A stretch of DNA of 46,567 nt from Ruminococcus sp. (GTDB taxonomy: Bacteria; Bacillota; Clostridia; Oscillospirales; Ruminococcaceae): positions 1 to 46,567 of the forward strand of contig JAGCHA010000087.1 of assembly GCA_017649325.1 (NCBI GenBank), in the 5' to 3' direction. Position 1 is the stretch's first letter. Each line of letters starts with the position of its first letter. The position numbers and the translations under genes were made by a program. The notes under the pieces were generated by a model. It saw only the letters and a list, made by a program, of their open reading frames with translations, made no database searches and had not been told where the DNA came from. Shown piece by piece: positions 41,630-46,567 of this stretch.

Positions 41630-42397
41630 ATGAACAACAAAATAAAGGTACTTATCGGGGACGATTCCGCAGGAACAGGCGTTAGTCTGGCGAATAAGCT
41701 CCGCGAAAATGGAATGTACGCATATACCCGCAGAAAGGACTGCGACGTCATCGTCGATTCCATACGCAACGACCCGCCCGACGCCGCTGTGCTTGATATC
41801 ACGGCTGAAAACGGCGATGCCGTCACCATTATGAAAAAAGTGAAGGAGCTCGGCGTGAAGTTCCCCGCTTTCATAATCACCTCTGCTTTTGACAACGAGT
41901 TCATCGAGCGACAGGTAATGGAGAACGGTGCCGCTAAGTTCCTGCTAAAACCCTACGACGCGGATGACCTCATCTCCGCCATAACCTCTGCCCTCGGTGA
42001 CAGAGCAAACAGCCTCAGCGACGATATGGAGGTCGTTATCACCGATATCATCCACCAGCTCGGCGTGCCCGCGCATATCAAGGGCTATCACTACCTGCGC
42101 ACCGCAATTCTCTACTCAATAGCGGACAAGGAGCTCCTCGACAGCATCACGAAGCTCCTCTATCCGACGGTAGCGGGCATTTACGACACGACTTCGTCAC
42201 GTGTCGAGCGCGCTATCCGTCACGCGATAGAGATAGCGTGGGACAGAGGCAACGTCGATACTCTCAACTCGTTCTTCGGCTATACAGTCGATACAAGCAA
42301 GGGCAAACCCACAAATTCGGAATTCATCGCGCTCATCACGGACAAGCTCCGACTGCGCTATAAATCGGCTCTCAGGAGGGCGCAGGTGCAGACGTGA
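41630..42397 (+). CDS. spo0A: Sporulation master response regulator Spo0A
   Basis: A 255-residue two-domain regulator. The receiver domain keeps D11, D12, phospho-acceptor D56, T84 and K107. It lacks the usual Pro and Leu-Asp-Gly after D56, which reads LDITAENGD. The C-terminal domain is unmistakably Spo0[34 protein letters not shown], the recognition helix [47 protein letters not shown]. It activates sporulation genes through 0A boxes. One perfect 0A box lies in oriC of this window. The gene stands alone after a sigma-A-like promoter and AGGAGGTTAAAACT. Confidence 0.95.
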   Translation: MNNKIKVLIGDDSAGTGVSLANKLRENGMYAYTRRKDCDVIVDSIRNDPPDAAVLDITAENGDAVTIMKKVKELGVKFPAFIITSAFDNEFIERQVMENGAAKFLLKPYDADDLISAITSALGDRANSLSDDMEVVITDIIHQLGVPAHIKGYHYLRTAILYSIADKELLDSITKLLYPTVAGIYDTTSSRVERAIRHAIEIAWDRGNVDTLNSFFGYTVDTSKGKPTNSEFIALITDKLRLRYKSALRRAQVQT

Positions 42398-42422
42398 GCG
42401 CGCATTTTAAGGAGGAATAATC

Positions 42423-42932
42423 ATGTCATTCAAGAAAGTAGAACTTTCAGCGCTCAAGATCGACCCGTTCACTAAAATAGGCAAGGAGTGGATGCTCCTC
42501 ACAGGCGGCACTATGGACAGCTTCAACACCATGACAGCTTCATGGGGACAGCTCGGCGTACTCTGGAACAGAAACGTCCTCACCTGCTACATTCGCCCTA
42601 ACAGGTATACCTACGGCTTCATCGAGGACGGCGAGACCTTTACCGCCTCTTTTTACGGAGAGCAGTTCCGCAAGGCTCTCTCCTTCTGCGGCTCGCACTC
42701 GGGCAGGGACTGTGACAAGGTCAAGGAGACAGGTCTCACACCCGCTGACTTCGGCGGAAGCGTCGCCTTCGAGGAGGCTGACCTCGTGCTCGTGTGCCGC
42801 AAGCTCTACAGCTATGACCTCGCAGAGAGCGGATTCCTCACCGACGACGGCATACCCGCGCAGTTCTTCGCCTCTGACCCATACCACCGCGCCTATATAT
42901 CCGAGATAGTCGGCGTCTACGTCAAGGAATAA
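42423..42932 (+). CDS. Flavin reductase-like FMN-binding protein
   Basis: A 169-residue protein of the flavin-reductase/FMN-binding split-barrel family. It has the N-terminal WMLLTGGTMDSFNTMTASWGQLGVLWNRNVLTCYIRPNRYTYGFIEDGETFTASFY, with the Thr/Asn residues that hold FMN phosphate. Members reduce flavins with NAD(P)H or act as oxidoreductases of unknown substrate. It lies 25 bases after spo0A with its own GGAGGAATAATC. No functional link to Spo0A is evident. Confidence 0.85.
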   Translation: MSFKKVELSALKIDPFTKIGKEWMLLTGGTMDSFNTMTASWGQLGVLWNRNVLTCYIRPNRYTYGFIEDGETFTASFYGEQFRKALSFCGSHSGRDCDKVKETGLTPADFGGSVAFEEADLVLVCRKLYSYDLAESGFLTDDGIPAQFFASDPYHRAYISEIVGVYVKE

Positions 42933-42966
42933 AACATCACTGTAATACTTCCGTATGGGGACGGCG

Positions 42967-43878
42967 TCAGGGCTCCTGTTCGCTGAGGGATGCGAAGTCC
43001 GATTCATCGCGCTTGTACTGCATATACAGTATCACAAAGGCGGCTATCATATAGGGTATGCCCGCTACCAAGCCGATGTCCATAGGTCCGAATACCGAGC
43101 GTTCGTAGTGCCCGTCGGCTCTCAGAATACACGGGTTGAACGCCGAATTCACCGCTCCGTGGAACAGTCCGCACAGCCATATGCAGTGGGTCTTCTCATA
43201 GAGCAGGTTCGATATCGTGCCCGTGGTTATGCAGAATATGCTGAACGCGAAAAGTCCGAGCACGGGCGCTCCGATGTAGTCTTTGCCGTACTCGTAGCCC
43301 ATAAGCAGCATCAGCGGGAAATGCCATGCTCCGTGTATAACTCCGCCGAGAATGACGCCCTTTGTCCTGCCGAAGCGCTCCCTCAGCACGGGGAACATGA
43401 AGCCCCGCCAGCCTATCTCCTCGCCCAGTCCCGTTACAGCCGCGGGGAGTATGTAAAATGAGGTGAATGAGCTGAATATCTCGCGTATCACGTACCAAGC
43501 ATACGAGCCGCCGCTCTCCTGACACTGTATGTAGGTGTCGCGGTCGATATCGCGCACGAAGTTGCCCGCGGTCTCGAAGTCGTCGGGAAAGGCGATATAG
43601 TATACTACTGCTCCAGCAAGCTGAAAAAAAGTCGGTGCAAGCCACGCGATAAGCAGATACCTTGCGCCCTTTCCGAATTTCGGCTTCCAGCCCAGCTCGC
43701 GGAAATTCGCTCCCGCGATGAGAGCTCCTATCGTCGGCATGAACATACATACCGAGACCGCATAGCTGAACGTCATCTTTCCGCCTATGCCTGCATTTTC
43801 ATAGTCGCGGATACCAATCACCATCAGCAGCCACGAAGCGGCAAATGTAAAGATAAGGTATTTGGCGAGCTTTGGCAT
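42967..43878 (-). CDS. CPBP family intramembrane metalloprotease
   Basis: A 303-residue polytopic protein with the CAAX-protease/Abi signatures: EEIGWRGF (motif 1), a His in GGVIHGAWHFPLM (motif 2) and FHGAVNSAF (motif 3). These glutamate-type intramembrane proteases process lipidated or secreted peptides, and several serve in bacteriocin self-immunity. A small NHLP-leader-like protein is encoded divergently next door; whether they interact is unknown. It has its own consensus promoter. Confidence 0.88.
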   Translation of the reverse strand: MPKLAKYLIFTFAASWLLMVIGIRDYENAGIGGKMTFSYAVSVCMFMPTIGALIAGANFRELGWKPKFGKGARYLLIAWLAPTFFQLAGAVVYYIAFPDDFETAGNFVRDIDRDTYIQCQESGGSYAWYVIREIFSSFTSFYILPAAVTGLGEEIGWRGFMFPVLRERFGRTKGVILGGVIHGAWHFPLMLLMGYEYGKDYIGAPVLGLFAFSIFCITTGTISNLLYEKTHCIWLCGLFHGAVNSAFNPCILRADGHYERSVFGPMDIGLVAGIPYMIAAFVILYMQYKRDESDFASLSEQEP

Positions 43879-43911
43879 ATCCTGTATCCCCCTTGAAAAA
43901 GTGTATATTTT

Positions 43912-43940
43912 ATTATATCACCGTGCGTCGGAACTGTCAA
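43912..43940 (-). promoter_or_regulatory. Promoter of the CPBP protease gene
   Basis: Minus strand TTGACA (43935-43940), 17-base spacer, TATAAT (43912-43917). It lies about 40 bases from the divergent promoter of the small-protein gene. Confidence 0.85.
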
Positions 43941-43981
43941 TCACGCGGACGGCAATCTTTATAAAAACATCAGCTAAACTA

Positions 43982-44010
43982 TTGATTTTTTCGGTGAAAC
44001 GTGCTATGAT
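43982..44010 (+). promoter_or_regulatory. Promoter of the small NHLP-leader-like gene
   Basis: TTGATT (43982-43987), 17-base spacer, TATGAT (44005-44010), about 37 bases before the start codon. Confidence 0.7.
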
Positions 44011-44046
44011 ATTATTGTAATATTTTATGAAAGAAGGTATTCCACT

Positions 44047-44280
44047 ATGGATATCAAAGCTAAAATCGAAGAACTCGTGAACAAGGTGAAGAACGACAAG
44101 GACTTCGCCGCAAAATTCAAGGCTGACCCCGTTAAGGCTGTTGAGGGCGTTATCGGCGTTGATCTCCCCGACGACCAGATAAACAAGATCGTTGACGGCG
44201 TTAAGGCTAAGGTGACAGCCGACGGTATCGGCGGCAAGATAGGCAGCATAATTGACAAGATCACCGGCAAGGACGAATAA
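44047..44280 (+). CDS. Small helical protein resembling an NHLP/Nif11-type leader
   Basis: A 77-residue, highly charged helical product. Residues about 15-45 follow the pattern D-x-x-F-x-x-x-(F/L)-x-x-DP-x-x-A-V-x-x-x-x-G-(V)-D-LP-D, as in nitrile-hydratase-like leader peptides (NHLP) of natural-product precursors. The C-terminal third (GIGGKIGSIIDKITGKDE) is Gly/Ile/Lys-rich and could form an amphipathic helix. No modifying enzyme lies nearby, and the tail has no Cys and few Ser/Thr, so a classical lanthipeptide is unlikely. It has its own promoter, AAGAAGG-type ribosome binding site and a strong downstream hairpin. Codon use is like that of highly expressed neighbours. Confidence 0.8.
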   Translation: MDIKAKIEELVNKVKNDKDFAAKFKADPVKAVEGVIGVDLPDDQINKIVDGVKAKVTADGIGGKIGSIIDKITGKDE

Positions 44281-44295
44281 AAATGAATGTTGAAC

Positions 44296-44324
44296 GAGGA
44301 GGGGCACTTTCAGTGCCCCTCCTC
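44296..44324 (+). terminator. Hairpin terminator after the small-protein gene
   Basis: Perfect 13-bp stem GAGGAGGGGCACT / AGTGCCCCTCCTC with a 3-base loop. The T-run after it is weak (TCAGTTTGT). It sits between two converging genes and could serve both. Confidence 0.75.
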
Positions 44325-44381
44325 TCAGTTTGTCGGAAAAGTCAGAATGACTATGAACAGCAACAGGGCGTACAAATGCCC

Positions 44382-45671
44382 TCAGGAGCACAGCTCCACA
44401 ATAGCTTCTGCCATTAGCTCGGCATTTTTCAGCAGGTCGGAGACAGTGATGAACTCGTCGGGACTGTGCATATGATAGTCCGTATCGGGGAACTCCGCTC
44501 CGAAAGCGACGCCGCCCTCTATCTCGTGGACGTAGGTGCCGCCGCCGATAGCGATACAGCGCCCCTTATCGCCCGTCACGCGCTCGTACACGCGCAGGAG
44601 CGCCTGCACGAACTCGGAATCGCCGTCGGTGCAGTGGGGCTCGACGCCCTCACAGGAGTCGATATCGAAGCCCGCCGCGCGGAGCCTGCCGCAGATGATA
44701 TCGCTTATCTCAGCCTTTGTGCGGTCTATCGGGAAGCGTATGTCGATGCCGCCGCGGAGTCTGCCGCCATCGGTGTTGAGCATGGACAGCACACAGGTCA
44801 TACGTCCCGATATATCGTCGGAGAAGCCGAGCCCGCAGGACTTGCCGTCGGTCTCGCCGAACGGAAACAGTTCCGCGAGACCGCTCAGCAGCGGCACATT
44901 TTTGCAGTGCTCCGCGAGGAACTTCGTTATCGCGTTTTCGCCCTTTTCGGGGGTGGAGGCGTGCGCGGAGGTGCCTTCTGCTGTTCCGAAAGTCATTTTC
45001 GGACCGTCTTTCAGCGCTTCCACTACTGAAAATCTGCAACTCGCGGGGACTGCGTTTATTACGGTTCCCGCCTTTATTTCAACATTTTCGGGCGCTGCTG
45101 CGGAAAAGTACACCCTCATCATACCCTTCTCGACGTTGATGACGGGGTACTCGCCGTCGGGAGTGAACACCATCGGCGGCAGACTGCGTTTTTTGCGGTA
45201 GTATTCGAGGTCGGCTGAGCCGTTTTCCTCGTTCGTGCCGAATATCAGGCGGACTCCCTTTTTCAGCGGTATACCGAGCTCTCTAACGGCTCTGAGCGCG
45301 AACACCGCCGCCACAGCGGGTCCCTTATCGTCGATAGCTCCGCGCCCGATGAGCTTGTCTCCGTCACGTGTGAGCGTGAACGGGTCGGAGCTCCAGCCCT
45401 CGCCCGCGGGTACGACGTCGAGGTGTGAGAGTATCGCGAGGGCAGGCTCGCCGCCTAAGTCAGCCGAGCCTGCATAGTTGTCAACATTTTCCACATCAAA
45501 GCCGTACTCACGACACTTATCAAGCATTATCGCGAGGGCGCGGGCGGGCTCTGCTCCGAACGGACAGCCGTCGGAAGCCTCGCCCTGAACGCTCGGTATG
45601 GCGACAAGCTCGCTCAGAAGCTGTATCATCTCGTCCTTGTGTGACTCTATATATTTTCTTGTCTCAGTCAT
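44382..45671 (-). CDS. M20 family dipeptidase (PepV/Sapep-like)
   Basis: A 429-residue zinc peptidase. Metal ligands and catalytic residues can be placed: His in LSHLDVVPAG, Asp in GRGAIDDKG, Glu-Glu in FGTNEENGSAD, Asp in FTPDGEYPV and the C-terminal His in YHMHSPDEF. A lid/dimer domain (about 185-330) separates the halves. Members cleave dipeptides and beta-Ala-type peptides in the cytoplasm. Start at 45671 behind GGAGGTTTGCT. Confidence 0.92.
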   Translation of the reverse strand: MTETRKYIESHKDEMIQLLSELVAIPSVQGEASDGCPFGAEPARALAIMLDKCREYGFDVENVDNYAGSADLGGEPALAILSHLDVVPAGEGWSSDPFTLTRDGDKLIGRGAIDDKGPAVAAVFALRAVRELGIPLKKGVRLIFGTNEENGSADLEYYRKKRSLPPMVFTPDGEYPVINVEKGMMRVYFSAAAPENVEIKAGTVINAVPASCRFSVVEALKDGPKMTFGTAEGTSAHASTPEKGENAITKFLAEHCKNVPLLSGLAELFPFGETDGKSCGLGFSDDISGRMTCVLSMLNTDGGRLRGGIDIRFPIDRTKAEISDIICGRLRAAGFDIDSCEGVEPHCTDGDSEFVQALLRVYERVTGDKGRCIAIGGGTYVHEIEGGVAFGAEFPDTDYHMHSPDEFITVSDLLKNAELMAEAIVELCS

Positions 45672-45691
45672 AGCAAACCTCCGTAATACGC

Positions 45692-45726
45692 AAAAAACCG
45701 CAGCAAAAGGGTAACCCCCGCTGCGG
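45692..45726 (-). terminator. Terminator after the sugar ABC ATPase gene
   Basis: Minus strand CCGCAGC / GCTGCGG (45720-45726 and 45698-45704) with a 15-base loop followed by TTTTTTG. A second hairpin, GATGCCAT/ATGGCATC, lies just upstream at about 45737-45764. Confidence 0.8.
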
Positions 45727-45805
45727 CATTTGCCCCGATGCCATTGCCTTTATGGCATCGGGTAGAAAGAAAGGATAAATATGAAAAGTGATAATTTCAA
45801 TGTTA

Positions 45806-46567
45806 TCAGTTGACGATAGCTCTCTCTGTCTCCTTGTCGAACAGATGGATCCTGTTGGGATCGATAGCGACCTTGATATCGTCTCCGGGTCTTGCTGTAG
45901 ATCTCGGGCTAACTCTTGCAGTGAGGTTGTTGCCCTCGCATACGAGGTAGAGGTAAGTCTCAGCACCCATAAGCTCTGTGATCTCGACATAAGCATCGAT
46001 AACGCCTGTTGTAGCGTTCGAGAGGTACATCTCCTCATCGTGGATGCTCTCGGGACGTACACCGAGGATAACGTCCTTGCCGACATAGTTGCCGAGCTCG
46101 TCGTTTACCTTGGACTCAGGAACGATTATCTGGTACTTAACGCCTCTGGAGTTCTTTGTATCGCTCGAGCCGAACTCTACAACGAACTGACCGTACTCTT
46201 CCTTGAGAGTAGCGTCGATGAAGTTCATCTGAGGTGAACCGAGGAAGCCTGCAACGAACTTGTTTACAGGGTTCTCGTAGAGGTTCTGAGGAGTATCTAC
46301 CTGCTGAACGAAACCGTCCTTCATACAAACGATACGGTCGCCCATTGTCATAGCCTCAGTCTGGTCATGAGTTACGTAGATGAATGTTGTACCGAGCTTC
46401 TTGTGGATCTTGGCGATCTCGGTTCTCATCTGAGCACGGAGCTTAGCATCGAGGTTCGAGAGAGGCTCGTCGAGGAGGAATACCTTAGGTGAACGAACGA
46501 TAGCACGACCGAGCGCAACACGCTGACGCTGACCGCCCGACATAGCCTTCGGCTTTCTGTCGAGGAG
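45806..46567 (-). CDS. MsmK/UgpC-type sugar ABC transporter ATPase (5' end off window)
   Basis: The last 253 residues of an ABC ATPase; the Walker A part lies beyond the window. Visible are signature [17 protein letters not shown], Walker [18 protein letters not shown]-loop [14 protein letters not shown] and [27 protein letters not shown]-terminal OB-fold/TOBE domain follows ([31 protein letters not shown]). This class energises several oligosaccharide importers at once, which suits the GH26/GH95 genes upstream. Confidence 0.93.
   Translation of the reverse strand, partial: LLDRKPKAMSGGQRQRVALGRAIVRSPKVFLLDEPLSNLDAKLRAQMRTEIAKIHKKLGTTFIYVTHDQTEAMTMGDRIVCMKDGFVQQVDTPQNLYENPVNKFVAGFLGSPQMNFIDATLKEEYGQFVVEFGSSDTKNSRGVKYQIIVPESKVNDELGNYVGKDVILGVRPESIHDEEMYLSNATTGVIDAYVEITELMGAETYLYLVCEGNNLTARVSPRSTARPGDDIKVAIDPNRIHLFDKETERAIVN

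Overview
The window is the replication-origin region of a bacterial chromosome, read from both sides of oriC. Gene families, gene order and the presence of spo0A, FprA, DUF3789 microproteins, mannan- and fucose-active glycosidases and an ECF-type vitamin importer point to an anaerobic, low-to-moderate G+C Firmicute of the Clostridia. A plant-fibre-degrading Ruminococcus-like member of the Oscillospiraceae is the best guess (inference; no 16S rRNA gene is present). No tRNA, rRNA, CRISPR array, prophage or insertion sequence was seen.

Layout. 1-1739: an Amt ammonium channel fused to a P-II regulator (3' end off the window), behind a leader with two terminator-like hairpins. 2115-8337: a leftward operon led by a cobalamin riboswitch: a sortase-anchored surface protein, an intrinsic-factor/transcobalamin-like membrane protein (alpha/alpha barrel plus DUF4430 beta domain), EcfT, a fused double EcfA ATPase and an S component. 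This reads as a complete cobalamin capture-and-import system. 8480-11681: a DEDDh exonuclease, a flavodiiron protein with a small lipoprotein, and two DUF3789 microproteins. 11851-23233: the classic leftward block rpmH-rnpA-yidD-yidC-jag-mnmE-mnmG-rsmG-noc-soj-spo0J, ending in serS. Seven parS sites lie between 8.06 and 18.64 kb.

23234-25694: oriC, split around dnaA as in Bacillus. The left part holds five TTTCAACA octamers and one perfect 0A box. The right part holds about nine TTCAAC-core sites, then a GC-rich step, DnaA-trio repeats and an AT-rich unwinding region just before dnaN. 25695-34364: the rightward block dnaN-yaaA-recF-remB-(small membrane protein)-gyrB-(YcxB-like)-gyrA. 34357-46567: accessory genes: a membrane protein and metallophosphoesterase, GH95 and GH26 glycosidases, a HAD-fold protein lacking its nucleophile, Spo0A, a flavin reductase, a CPBP protease, an NHLP-leader-like small protein, an M20 dipeptidase and a truncated MsmK/UgpC-type sugar ABC ATPase.

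How it fits together. Origin firing (DnaA, DnaN, RecF, gyrase), origin segregation and nucleoid occlusion (Soj, Spo0J, Noc, parS) and the developmental regulator Spo0A sit together with their DNA sites, so a link between sporulation state and replication is plausible. The most unusual system is the riboswitch-controlled cobalamin operon, whose capture proteins resemble the two domains of mammalian B12 carriers.
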